A stretch of 64,000 bases of DNA, from contig JACPNR010000002.1 in NCBI GenBank assembly GCA_016185395.1, positions 1 through 64,000 on the forward strand. The letters are read 5' to 3'. The notes under the pieces are model-generated. The model did no database searches. It had not been told where the DNA came from and was given only the letters and a program-made list of their open reading frames with translations. Origin of the DNA: Candidatus Korobacter versatilis (lineage in GTDB: Bacteria > Acidobacteriota > Terriglobia > Terriglobales > Acidobacteriaceae). Positions 8,975 through 17,729 of the stretch are shown here, in pieces; position 1 is the stretch's first letter; every line of letters begins with the position of its first letter. A program made the position numbers and the translations under genes.

Positions 8975-9559
8975 TTGAAGACCGGAGCGGAGAACAAGAA
9001 GGTCCTCGTTGTCACCATCATCTTGGCGGCGCTTGCGCTGGTGATGGTCGTTCGCATGTTCCTCGCGCTCAACGCCGCGCCTGCCGTGGCCTCGGCGAAC
9101 CCCGCGCAAACGGCGCAGTCCGCGCGCCGCATTCCCAAAGGCGCGCAACCGAAGCTGACCACCGCGAATTCGCTCGATCCGACCCTCAAGCTCGACGTGC
9201 TGAAGGCCACCGAAGCGACCGAGTACAAGGGCTCGGGGAGGAACATCTTCGCCGCGTATACGCCACCGGTACATATCGACAAGCCTGTGACGCCGGTTGT
9301 CACCGAACTCACGATGCAGTGTCCCGGCAGTCCGCGCTGCCCGCCGCCGCCCATCCCGCTCAAGTTCTACGGGTTTGCCAGCAAGCCCGGCGAAGCAAAA
9401 CGTGTCTTCCTGTCATCGAGCACTGGAGACGTGTTCATCGCCGCCGAGGGCGAGGTGGTCAACCGCCGCTATCGCGTGCTGCACATCGGCGTCAACTCGG
9501 TGGAGATCGAAGACGTGCTGCAGAACAACCGCCAGACCATCCCGCTGACGCAAGGATGA
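8975..9559 (+). CDS. GspC/PilP-like inner membrane protein
   Basis: A 194-residue protein starting at TTG 8975. One N-terminal transmembrane helix (VLVVTIILAALALVMVV) precedes a long low-complexity Ala/Pro linker and a C-terminal beta domain containing IPLKFYGFASKPGEAKRVF and EVVNRRYRVLHIGVNSVEIE. That layout is the HR domain of GspC/PilP, which contacts the secretin. The spacer from pilO is 22 nt. No secretin gene (PilQ/GspD) is in the window, so its partner must be elsewhere. Confidence 0.7.
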   Translation: MKTGAENKKVLVVTIILAALALVMVVRMFLALNAAPAVASANPAQTAQSARRIPKGAQPKLTTANSLDPTLKLDVLKATEATEYKGSGRNIFAAYTPPVHIDKPVTPVVTELTMQCPGSPRCPPPPIPLKFYGFASKPGEAKRVFLSSSTGDVFIAAEGEVVNRRYRVLHIGVNSVEIEDVLQNNRQTIPLTQG

Positions 9560-9568
9560 GGGGGCAGG

Positions 9569-9629
9569 AAAAAGTACGAAGAACAAAGGCTCCGTGGCGC
9601 TCCTTTGTCCTTTGAAACTTTGAACTTTT
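9569..9629. repeat. Inverted repeat with AAAGTTC-type tandem arms
   Basis: The left arm (about 9569-9589, GAAAAAGTACGAAGAACAAAGG) pairs imperfectly with the right arm (9602-9629). Read on the minus strand the right arm is a degenerate run of AAAGTTC, AAAGTTTC, AAAGGAC, AAAGG. It sits inside the pilus operon between the PilP-like gene and the pseudopilin and could act as an attenuator or RNA-stability hairpin. Confidence 0.55.
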
Positions 9630-9633
9630 CGTT

Positions 9634-10479
9634 ATGAAGGTCTCATCGCACTTTTCTCGCCCGAACCGTCGCCTCGACGCCGGCTACGTCCTGATGGTGA
9701 TCCTGCTGATGCTGGCGTTGCTCATCATCTCGCTGCTCGCCATTGCGCCGCGCGAGGCCACGCAGATCCGGCGCGAGCGCGAAGCAGAGACCATCCGCCG
9801 CGGGAACGAATACGCGCGCGCGGTGAAGCGCTTCTACCGCAAAGTCGGCCGTTATCCCGTGCGCATCGAGGAATTGGAGAACACCAACAACACTCGCTTC
9901 CTGCGCAAACGTTACGTCGACCCCATGACCGGGCAGGAATTCCGCGTGCTGCACTACGGCGAACAGAAATCCGTGCCCAAAGGCTTGTTCGGCGCGCCCA
10001 TGGGCGTGACCGGCGGCGGCGGTATCGGCGGTGTTGGCGCAGGCGGAGCGGGCGGTGGCTTGCCCGGCGCCATCATTGGCAACGCGATGGGCGGCGGCGC
10101 AAGCGCCGCAGGCTCCATGGGCGCGCCGGCGTTTGGCGGCACCGCGCCGGGCGGCAACTCCGACCAGTCACGATCGCCGCAATCGCCGGGCACGCCCGCG
10201 AGCAGTCTGTCGAGTCCGCTCGGTGGCGGAACGACCTTCGGTGGCGGCCCGATCATCGGCGTCGCGGGCACGAAGGACCAGGCCTCGATCAAGGACTGGA
10301 ACGGCAAGACCAACTATCGCGATTGGGAGTTCTATTACGACCCGCGCTTCGACCAGCAGCAGCAACCGCAAGGCGTGGGATTGCCCAACGGACTCGGGCA
10401 GCCGAACAATACGGGACAGCCTGCGGGCGGACAGCGACCGAACAATCCGCCGCCTGGTGGTTCCCGCGGACCGAAGTAG
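9634..10479 (+). CDS. Pseudopilin-like protein with a Gly-rich C-terminal tail
   Basis: A 281-residue protein. A basic N-terminus is followed by a pilin-like hydrophobic helix (GYVLMVILLMLALLIISLLA) and an amphipathic continuation (REREAETIRRGNEYARAVKR), then KVGRYPVRIEELENT and RKRYVDPMTGQEFR, the calcium-binding region of GspG-type pseudopilins. The canonical prepilin motif G-F-T-L-x-E is degenerate (GYVLMV, no Glu at +5). From about residue 115 it becomes a Gly/Ala/Pro/Gln-rich tail about 160 residues long with only one conserved-looking island (DWNGKTNYRDWEFYYDPRFD). Last gene of the operon, closed by the terminator at 10498-10521. Confidence 0.75.
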   Translation: MKVSSHFSRPNRRLDAGYVLMVILLMLALLIISLLAIAPREATQIRREREAETIRRGNEYARAVKRFYRKVGRYPVRIEELENTNNTRFLRKRYVDPMTGQEFRVLHYGEQKSVPKGLFGAPMGVTGGGGIGGVGAGGAGGGLPGAIIGNAMGGGASAAGSMGAPAFGGTAPGGNSDQSRSPQSPGTPASSLSSPLGGGTTFGGGPIIGVAGTKDQASIKDWNGKTNYRDWEFYYDPRFDQQQQPQGVGLPNGLGQPNNTGQPAGGQRPNNPPPGGSRGPK

Positions 10480-10497
10480 ACACGGCGTCCAAGACAA

Positions 10498-10521
10498 AAG
10501 CCTCGCCCATAGGCGAGGCTT
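10498..10521. terminator. Bidirectional intrinsic terminator
   Basis: A perfect 10-bp stem AAGCCTCGCC/GGCGAGGCTT with loop CATA is flanked by AAAA on the left and a T-rich run on the right, so it can stop both the pilus operon (+) and erpA (-). Confidence 0.85.
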
Positions 10522-10535
10522 TGACTTTCTGTCGG

Positions 10536-10922
10536 TCAGACGCTGAAGGAAGAGCCGCAGCCGCACGTGGACTTCACCTGCGGGTTCTCGAACTTGAAGC
10601 CCGCGCCTTCGAGCGTCTCAACGTAATCCACCACGCAACCGGCGAGGTACATCATCGAAGTGGCATCGACGTAAACCTTGAGGCCGTCGAAGGTGAGGAC
10701 CTTGTCCATCATGCCGGCGGAATTTTCGAACGACATGGAGTAGGAGAAGCCGGAGCAGCCGCCGCCGACCACGCCCATGCGCAGTCCGGACGGGACCGGG
10801 TCCTGCTGCGCCATGATCTCTTTCACTTTGCCGATGGCGGTCGGGGTGAGGTTCAAGGCCTTCTTTTCGCCAGTCTGCGGCTGGGCCTGCGGAGCTGACG
10901 TCAATGGGGTTGAGCAAGACAT
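10536..10922 (-). CDS. erpA: Iron-sulfur cluster insertion protein, A-type carrier (ErpA/IscA/SufA family)
   Basis: A-type carrier that delivers Fe-S clusters to apo-enzymes. The 128-residue protein has the three family cysteines: Cys56 in GGGCSGFSY and Cys120/Cys122 in the C-terminal TCGCGSSFSV, spaced 64 residues as in the family. The start at 10922 is preferred over an in-frame ATG at 10970 because AGGAGA precedes it and the upstream ATG would lie in front of the promoter -10 box. ErpA versus IscA/SufA cannot be separated from sequence alone; no isc/suf genes are adjacent. Confidence 0.88.
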   Translation of the reverse strand: MSCSTPLTSAPQAQPQTGEKKALNLTPTAIGKVKEIMAQQDPVPSGLRMGVVGGGCSGFSYSMSFENSAGMMDKVLTFDGLKVYVDATSMMYLAGCVVDYVETLEGAGFKFENPQVKSTCGCGSSFSV

Positions 10923-10949
10923 GCTTCTTTTCTCCTGAAATCTGTACCG

Positions 10950-10958
10950 ATTATAGCA
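10950..10958 (-). promoter_or_regulatory. Extended -10 promoter of erpA
   Basis: On the minus strand TGC-TATAAT forms a perfect extended -10 element; no convincing -35 is needed for this class. Predicted start is about 20 nt before the erpA ATG at 10922. Confidence 0.6.
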
Positions 10959-11003
10959 AATGTACTTCATATCTTAGATGACGTTCCGCGTTGCGAGGAC
11001 GCA

Positions 11004-11104
11004 ACTTGTTAACTGGTTAACTTGCTAATTTGTTGATTGCAGAGCGCCTGGCCGTCTCCGGCGAGCCTTGAATCAACAAGTTACAAATTAACAAGTTAAC
11101 AAGT
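11004..11104. repeat. Long inverted repeat with ACTTGTTA-type tandem arms
   Basis: The left arm 11004-11038 is a run of degenerate octamers (ACTTGTTA, ACTGGTTA, ACTTGCTA, ATTTGTTG). The right arm 11071-11104, on the opposite strand, reads ACTTGTTA, ACTTGTTA, ATTTGTAA, CTTGTTGA. A GC-rich spacer of about 32 nt separates them. Located in the divergent gap between erpA and the HEAT-repeat gene; the transcript of the latter would carry the hairpin. Confidence 0.7.
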
Positions 11105-11141
11105 CACGCCCGTTCTCCACAGCAGCGCTAAACTTGGAACG

Positions 11142-12125
11142 ATGAGCAACTCCGACCGCGACCCGCTGTTCTTTCCGCCGGCAAAGCAGCCTCCTGAAGA
11201 GGAGCCGGAGGGCTACTCCGCCGAGGTCGATGCGGCGGGGCAGCAGAAGCGGCTGAAGGTCATCGTGGTCGCGACCGCGCTGATGCTCCTCTGCGGACTT
11301 CTCTACCTGAAGCACGACACCGTGCAAGCCGCTTGGGCGGACTTGAAGGCCAGGCTTGGGCTCGCCGGCGAGCCGGTCGTCGCTGGTCCAGCGACATTAT
11401 CCGAACACGAGATCGAGGGGCTCGACCAGCTTCCGCCGCAGGTGCAGGCGCAGCGCCTGCTCGAGCGCGCCATCAACCATTACGCCGGCGCCGCGGAGCA
11501 GATCGAGAAGCGCGTGGGCAGCTGGCGCGGCAACATCCACGAAGACCAGCGACTCTGGGCGCTGGTCACCACCGCGCTCGGGTCTAACGACCTGCGCGTC
11601 CGCGCTGCGGCCATCGAAGTGGACATGGCGGCGCGCGGCACGCCGAAGACACCGGAGACCGTGGACAAAATGGTCTCCGAAGCCGAACCCGGCCGCGCCG
11701 ACCGGACGGGCGCGTTATGGGCGCTGGGCGAACTGGCGAACCGCGGCTTCGAGCCGGACCGCGCGCGCCAGGCGCTGGTGAGCTACCTCAATGACCCGCA
11801 GGAAGAAGCGCGCTACTGGGCGGTCGAGGGCCTGGCACTCACCGGCCAGGACGAGTCCATCGCGCCCTTACTCGAGGTGCTGCGCAACGACAGTTCGCCG
11901 CGCGTCCGCGAGCGCGCCGCCTGCAGCCTGGCGCAGTCCGGCATGCTCGACCACGCGCAGCGGATGAAGGCCGTTCCCGAGCTGCTGAACTATGCCGACG
12001 ATCCCGCGCTCGACGCGCAAACCCACAAGTGGATCTTCCAGGCGCTGCGCGACATCACCGGCCAGAACCTCGGCGAAGATGCCGCCACGTGGCGGAACTG
12101 GTACTCATCCCAACCTCGCGGCTAG
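11142..12125 (+). CDS. Membrane-anchored HEAT-repeat protein
   Basis: A 327-residue protein with a cytoplasmic acidic N-terminus, one transmembrane helix (RLKVIVVATALMLLCGLLYL, about residues 45-64), and a periplasmic or exposed alpha-solenoid. Helical repeats read as HEAT/PBS-lyase type: RADRTGALWALGELANRGFE, EEARYWAVEGLALTGQ and SPRVRERAACSLAQSGM. A C-terminal WIFQALRDITGQNLGEDAAT closes the fold. Such repeats mediate protein contacts; no partner can be named from the neighbourhood. Confidence 0.75.
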   Translation: MSNSDRDPLFFPPAKQPPEEEPEGYSAEVDAAGQQKRLKVIVVATALMLLCGLLYLKHDTVQAAWADLKARLGLAGEPVVAGPATLSEHEIEGLDQLPPQVQAQRLLERAINHYAGAAEQIEKRVGSWRGNIHEDQRLWALVTTALGSNDLRVRAAAIEVDMAARGTPKTPETVDKMVSEAEPGRADRTGALWALGELANRGFEPDRARQALVSYLNDPQEEARYWAVEGLALTGQDESIAPLLEVLRNDSSPRVRERAACSLAQSGMLDHAQRMKAVPELLNYADDPALDAQTHKWIFQALRDITGQNLGEDAATWRNWYSSQPRG

Positions 12126-12191
12126 GATCGCGCTCCGGCGACCGGCACGAAAATCCTACAAAAGTTGCCGTTCTGTCTTGCACCGCGGGGC

Positions 12192-12197
12192 TATAAT
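12192..12197 (+). promoter_or_regulatory. Candidate -10 box (TATAAT)
   Basis: A perfect TATAAT lies 88 nt before the 94-residue membrane protein gene. The nearest -35-like hexamer, TTGCCG at 12165-12170, is 21 bp away, which is too far, so only the -10 is supported. Confidence 0.45.
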
Positions 12198-12284
12198 CCG
12201 CGGTAGAGGCCTCCGAGTCCACCCCGGTTCCGGCCACGGAACGGTGCTGGTCGCGAGGCCGCGAGAAAAGCGAGGGTGTCAACC

Positions 12285-12569
12285 ATGACAGTGGAATGGA
12301 CACCGGTGATGGTCGCGCTCGCCGTGGCATGGGGCGCGGTAACGACCGTGATGGTCATCCTCCTGATCTACCGTGGAACGCTCACGATGCACGAGGACGA
12401 CCAGCTCTTCCTGGATGAGACCGAATCGGCGATGGAGCAGGAGCAGGCCGAGCTGCTGGTCAAGATCGAGCGACTACAGCCCTACGTGCGGGCGACGGTC
12501 GCCGGCTCGGGTGCGCTACTGGCGATCCTGGTGGCGCTCCTGGTCTACGACGGCATCCAGAAGATGTAG
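12285..12569 (+). CDS. Small membrane protein, unknown function
   Basis: A 94-residue protein with two hydrophobic helices, residues about 8-27 (VALAVAWGAVTTVMVILLIY) and 70-88 (AGSGALLAILVALLVYDG), joined by an acidic and amphipathic segment (DETESAMEQEQAELLVKIE). ATG 12285 is preferred over GTG 12276 because GCGAGGG sits 8 nt upstream. No family recognised. It stands alone between the HEAT gene and tRNA-Leu. Confidence 0.65.
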   Translation: MTVEWTPVMVALAVAWGAVTTVMVILLIYRGTLTMHEDDQLFLDETESAMEQEQAELLVKIERLQPYVRATVAGSGALLAILVALLVYDGIQKM

Positions 12570-12629
12570 TCGCGGCCGCCGCGTTGACCCTGCGGGCTCC
12601 ACGCCGGACCCGCGCGTTCCCTACTGCTT

Positions 12630-12635
12630 TATAAT
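12630..12635 (+). promoter_or_regulatory. Candidate -10 box of tRNA-Leu
   Basis: A perfect TATAAT lies 38 nt before the tRNA 5' end. No good -35 is seen at 16-18 bp. Confidence 0.5.
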
Positions 12636-12673
12636 TTTCTTGCGCGCCCGTGTGCGAGCGCGTGTTCCACTTT

Positions 12674-12758
12674 GCGAGAGTGGCGGAATTGGCAGACGCA
12701 CCAGACTTAGGATCTGGCGGGGAAACCCGTGGGGGTTCGAGTCCCTCCTTTCGCACCA
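12674..12758 (+). tRNA. tRNA-Leu (TAG anticodon)
   Basis: The 85-nt gene folds with acceptor GCGAGAG/CTTTCGC (one G-T), anticodon stem CCAGA/TCTGG around loop CTTAGGA (anticodon TAG), a long variable arm (type II, as expected for Leu), T-loop GGTTCGAGTCC, discriminator A, and an encoded CCA. Confidence 0.95.
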
Positions 12759-12761
12759 AGT

Positions 12762-12840
12762 TCAGCAGTCAGCAATCAGCACTCAGCGTTCAGCCCACGA
12801 GCGGTACTGGCTCAATGCTGAGTGCTGACCGCTGATTGCT
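12762..12840. repeat. Inverted repeat with TCAGCAC-type heptamer arms
   Basis: The left arm 12762-12794 is a heptamer array TCAGCAG, TCAGCAA, TCAGCAC, TCAGCGT, TCAGC. The right arm 12816-12840 is the complementary array TGCTGAG, TGCTGAC, CGCTGAT, TGCT. It starts 4 nt after the tRNA-Leu CCA end and so lies where a tRNA terminator or processing hairpin would be. Confidence 0.75.
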
Positions 12841-12874
12841 CGTTCCTGCTACCATTCTCGCCGGAAATCATCCT

Positions 12875-13171
12875 ATGGCAAACCCACAACAGCCCGAGAT
12901 CAAGCTGATCCAGAGCGAGGACTATCGCGAGAACTACGCCAACTCGGTGCAGATCCGCGTGAACGTGTGGGACTTCTTTCTCGTTTTCGGCACGCTGCAA
13001 CAGCAGACGCCGAGCGAGGTCGAGGTCCGCAACTTCCAGGGCGTGTACCTGAGCCCGCAGCAGGCGAAGGCGCTGCACGCCATCCTGGAGCAGAACGTCA
13101 CCAACTACGAGAAGACGTTCGGCGAGATCAAGCTCGACCCGCGCATGGCGTCGACCGGGATCATCAACTAG
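12875..13171 (+). CDS. DUF3467 domain protein
   Basis: A 98-residue protein, apparently a complete DUF3467 domain: SEDYRENYANSVQIRVNVWD, then FFLVFGTLQQQTPSEVEV and QGVYLSPQQAKALHAILEQN. The family is small, found in bacteria and archaea, and has no established function. Start ATG 12875 is chosen because the 13 upstream codons lie in the inverted repeat and look non-coding. Its stop is 24 nt before the glycosyltransferase gene. Confidence 0.78.
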   Translation: MANPQQPEIKLIQSEDYRENYANSVQIRVNVWDFFLVFGTLQQQTPSEVEVRNFQGVYLSPQQAKALHAILEQNVTNYEKTFGEIKLDPRMASTGIIN

Positions 13172-13194
13172 TTGGTCCGCGGATTGGTCTGCGC

Positions 13195-14772
13195 ATGATG
13201 ACGACCGGGCGAGCGGCGCCACGTTGGCCGCTGCATCCGGCGCTCGTCTTCGCGCTGCTGTTCTCCGCCCTCTTCGCGCTGCACGCGCCGCTGCTGCGCC
13301 TTCCCTACTTCTGGGACGAGGCCGGCTACTACGTCCCGGCGGCGCATGACCTTCTCCTGCACGGCTCGCTCATCCCGCAGGAGACGGTATCGAACGCGCA
13401 TCCGCCGCTGGTGATGGCGTGGCTGGCGCTGTGGTGGAAGATTTCCGCGTTCACGCCGGCGGTCACGCGGACGGCGATGCTCCTCGTCGCAGCGTTCGCG
13501 CTGCTCGGCCTCTTCCGTTTGGCGCTGGTGGTCTCGAACGCAGCCGTCGCCACGGCGACGGTCGCGTGTACCGCGCTTTACTCCGTATTCTTCATGCAAA
13601 GCTCGCTGGCGCACGTGGACGTCGCGGCGGCGGCCTTCACGCTGTGGGCGCTGAGCTATTACGTCGAGGACCGGCGCTGGATGTGCGCGCTGATGTTCTC
13701 GCTTGCGGCGCTGAGCAAGGAGACGGCCATCATCGCGCCGCTGGCGCTGCTGATGTGGGCCTGGGTCGCCACGTTCTTGAATCTTCGAAGCGGCCTCGGA
13801 GTTGCTCTGCCGACAAGGCGCTCTGTGGCGTTGCCGGTTCCGCTTCTCCCGCTCGTCCTCTGGTTCGCCTATCACTATGCCAAGACCGGCTACGTTTTCG
13901 GCAATCCCGAGTTCGTGCGCTACAACGTGACCGCGACGCTCGACCCGCTGCGCTTCCTGCTGGCCGCCGTCCAGCGGCTGTGGCAGGCATTCGGCCACAT
14001 GAACCTGTTCGTCCTGACGGCCGCGACGGCGGTGGCGATGCTGCTGCCGCCGCAACCGAAACGTGAACGCATAGCGATTCCGCACCAGCTCACGTTCGCG
14101 GTCGTCATCGCCGCGTACGTCGCCGCGCTCGCGCTGGTCGGCGGGGCGGTGCTGGCGCGCTACATGTTGCCGGTGGTGCCGCTGGTCATCCTCGTGTGCG
14201 TCTCCACGCTGTGGCGGCGGGTGCGCGGCTGGCAGGTGGCGGTCGCGGCGGTCTGCGCCACGTTCGTCGCGGCGTGGTTCGTCGCGCCGCCGTATCGCAT
14301 CGCGCCGGAGGACAATCTCGCGTACCGCGATTTCATCCAACTGCACGCGAAGGCGGAAGCGCTGCTCGCGCAACGCTATCCCGGAGCCCGCGTGCTGACG
14401 GCGTGGCCGGCGAGCGACGAGCTGACCAAGCCGTATCTCGGCTACGTGAAAAAGCCGCTCTCGGTCGTCCGCCTCGAGAACTTCACCCTGGAGCAGATCC
14501 AACTGGCGCAAACGGCATCATTCGCAAGCCGGTCGCCGTACGACGTGGCGCTGCTGTTCTCGACCAAGTACGAGCCCGCGAAGCTCGTCCGCTGGGGTTT
14601 CTGGGAGCGGCAGCAGAAACGCTTCTTCGACTACCACCAGGACGTGCCGCCGCAGTTCGCCGCGCAGATGCTCGGCGGGAACATCGTCTTCGAGGAGCAC
14701 CGCGGCGCGGAGTGGGTGGCAGTGGTCGAGTTCAAGCGCGCGCGGGACGTCCGGCTGCTCCCGCTGCGCTGA
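13195..14772 (+). CDS. GT39/ArnT-like membrane glycosyltransferase
   Basis: A 525-residue polytopic protein resembling the ArnT/PMT (GT-C fold) glycosyltransferases that use lipid-linked sugars. Evidence: the first periplasmic loop carries an acidic WDEAGYYVPAAHDLL motif (the catalytic Asp region), then SNAHPPLVMAWLALWW, followed by about ten hydrophobic helices (for example LLVAAFALLGLFRLALVV and the AALSKETAIIAPLALLMWAW segment) and a C-terminal soluble portion of about 130 residues. Start ATG 13195; a longer open frame upstream overlaps the DUF3467 gene in another frame and was discarded. Acceptor unknown. Confidence 0.8.
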   Translation: MMTTGRAAPRWPLHPALVFALLFSALFALHAPLLRLPYFWDEAGYYVPAAHDLLLHGSLIPQETVSNAHPPLVMAWLALWWKISAFTPAVTRTAMLLVAAFALLGLFRLALVVSNAAVATATVACTALYSVFFMQSSLAHVDVAAAAFTLWALSYYVEDRRWMCALMFSLAALSKETAIIAPLALLMWAWVATFLNLRSGLGVALPTRRSVALPVPLLPLVLWFAYHYAKTGYVFGNPEFVRYNVTATLDPLRFLLAAVQRLWQAFGHMNLFVLTAATAVAMLLPPQPKRERIAIPHQLTFAVVIAAYVAALALVGGAVLARYMLPVVPLVILVCVSTLWRRVRGWQVAVAAVCATFVAAWFVAPPYRIAPEDNLAYRDFIQLHAKAEALLAQRYPGARVLTAWPASDELTKPYLGYVKKPLSVVRLENFTLEQIQLAQTASFASRSPYDVALLFSTKYEPAKLVRWGFWERQQKRFFDYHQDVPPQFAAQMLGGNIVFEEHRGAEWVAVVEFKRARDVRLLPLR

Positions 14773-15108
14773 GCGAGCATTGGGTTAACCCCTCCCCGAT
14801 CCGACCCAAACGAGATTGTCATCCTGAGGAGTCCGCGACGAAGGATCTCTGCATTTCTCAAGGGCACCAACAATGTAGGTGCCTCTAGAGGATCAAGACG
14901 TTGTTCCCACAGCGGCTCGTCTGGGCGGCAGAATCCTTACGAAAAATCTTGTCAAGCCCCTCTTTCTCCCGATTTCCCGCTAACCCACTCCATCCATTCC
15001 AAATAGAGTTTTCAGATAAATGGCCAGATTGCCCTACCCGTTCTGTCATACTGAAAATAAGGCAGGGTGTGCCTGCCGGTTTCAATCGCTCTTTCTCATA
15101 ATGACTGA

Positions 15109-15196
15109 TCTCCGGGGATACATCGGGAATCCCCGGGGATTTTCGGGGATCTCGCCGGAATCCCCGGGGATTCCGGCGGGGATTTTTCGGGGATTT
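15109..15196. repeat. CGGGGAT degenerate array with palindromic units
   Basis: Six copies of a CGGGGAT core occur within 88 nt, two of them inside the perfect palindrome ATCCCCGGGGAT. Spacers are irregular (3-13 nt), so the array can fold into several alternative hairpins. It is not a CRISPR array: the units are too short and have no constant spacer length. Confidence 0.65.
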
Positions 15197-15292
15197 GTCT
15201 CCGCAACCAGTTGAAAACAAACACTCCGCCTCGGATTATACCCGGGGGTGGGGGAGGGATCCCCGCTTCCCGACGTGCGGTGAATGGGGCTT

Positions 15293-15375
15293 GGGCAGGC
15301 GAGGGTTGCCTGCCCCTACCCGAGCAAGGCGCGGGCAAGATGCCCGCGCTACAGCCGGCGGGACGCCGGCGCTAC
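15293..15375. repeat. Modular hairpin-CTAC repeat, three modules
   Basis: Three successive modules each form a GC stem followed by CTAC: GGGCAGGC/GCCTGCCC (15293-15319), GCGGGC/GCCCGC (15331-15352) and GCCGGC/GCCGGC (15354-15375). The last two modules recur at 22840-22885 with few changes, so this is a dispersed REP-like element. Confidence 0.75.
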
Positions 15376-15419
15376 AAAGACTCGGCGCCTCGGCGGTGAA
15401 GCGGTCTGGCGGGCGAGTC

Positions 15420-15899
15420 CTAGCGCTGGATGGTTCCGGCGGCTACGGCTGACTTGGCGGCCGAAGATGCGCTTGCCGGGATGGCGGCGGTCTCCGGGTT
15501 CAGCAGGCCGGCGTGGTCGGGACCGAGGCCGAGCTTGATGAGCGCGCGCGAGTCAGGCAGGACTTTCGTCTGCCAGCCGTTATCGGCCTGGAACTTCTGC
15601 ATGGCGGCCTGGGTGCGCGTGTCCCACACGCCGCTCGCTTCGCCATCGAGGTAGTGCTCGCGGATGAGCGCCGTCTGGATGTCGCGGGCGCGGTCTTCCT
15701 TGATGCCCTGCTGCCCGTGGCGCTTCCACGCGCCTCGCCGGGCGACGTGCTTCGTTTTGCTGTGCCGGGAGTACTTGACGGAGGTCTTGGTGGGCTTGTG
15801 GGAGGTCTTCCTGGTGCTGGCGAGGGCGGGCATGGCCGCGAGCAACGCCAGGCAAAACATCACGATCACGAGTTGTGCGGTACGTAGGGGACTGCGCAA
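15420..15899 (-). CDS. Exported peptidoglycan-binding (PGBD-1) domain protein
   Basis: A protein of about 159 residues with a signal peptide (LVIVMFCLALLAAMPALAS), a basic Lys/Arg/His/Thr-rich linker, and one PG_binding_1 domain: EDRARDIQTALIREHYLDGE, SGVWDTRTQAAMQKFQADNG and RALIKLGLG. It should bind the wall in the periplasm; no catalytic domain is attached. Start assigned to TTG 15899, preceded by AAGGTGG 5 nt upstream; an in-frame ATG at 15959 would put 20 charged residues before the signal peptide and seems less likely. Confidence 0.75.
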   Translation of the reverse strand: MRSPLRTAQLVIVMFCLALLAAMPALASTRKTSHKPTKTSVKYSRHSKTKHVARRGAWKRHGQQGIKEDRARDIQTALIREHYLDGEASGVWDTRTQAAMQKFQADNGWQTKVLPDSRALIKLGLGPDHAGLLNPETAAIPASASSAAKSAVAAGTIQR

Positions 15900-16078
15900 A
15901 ACAACCACCTTAGGTTCAATCCAATTTTGCCTTCGCCTGGGGTGGCGAGAGGCTGACACCGCTTGGGGGAATCCAGAGCTGCGGCATCATTCCACATTCG
16001 ATGCCGCAGCGCCAGATGTAAGTTTGCTCCCCCCGGTAACTTAGGACATGTCCCAAGGTACCCCAAAGGGGCAAGAGC

Positions 16079-17686
<1,608 letters not shown>

Positions 17687-17723
17687 AATCCTTATTCCCT
17701 CCGGCCTTTGTGTAGACCTCTTG

Positions 17724-17729
17724 ATTATA
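17724..17729 (-). promoter_or_regulatory. Candidate -10 box of htrA
   Basis: A perfect TATAAT on the minus strand lies 38 nt upstream of the htrA ATG. No recognisable sigma-70 -35 is present at 16-18 bp, which would fit an activator-dependent promoter, but this is not shown. Confidence 0.4.

Larger units (their letters stand above)
14773..15419. other. Gene-free 647-nt interval rich in repeats
   Basis: No convincing gene on either strand. It holds an ATCCTGAGGAGTCCGCGACG-type segment (about 14820-14850), an AT-richer stretch of unknown nature (14930-15100), a GGGGAT array (15109-15196) and modular GC hairpins (15293-15375). Short open frames here are composed of repeat sequence and lack ribosome-binding sites. 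Confidence 0.7.

Noticed and set aside
15109-15196. GGGGAT array considered as CRISPR
   Set aside because: Repeat unit about 7 nt, spacers 3-13 nt and irregular, no cas genes in the window.
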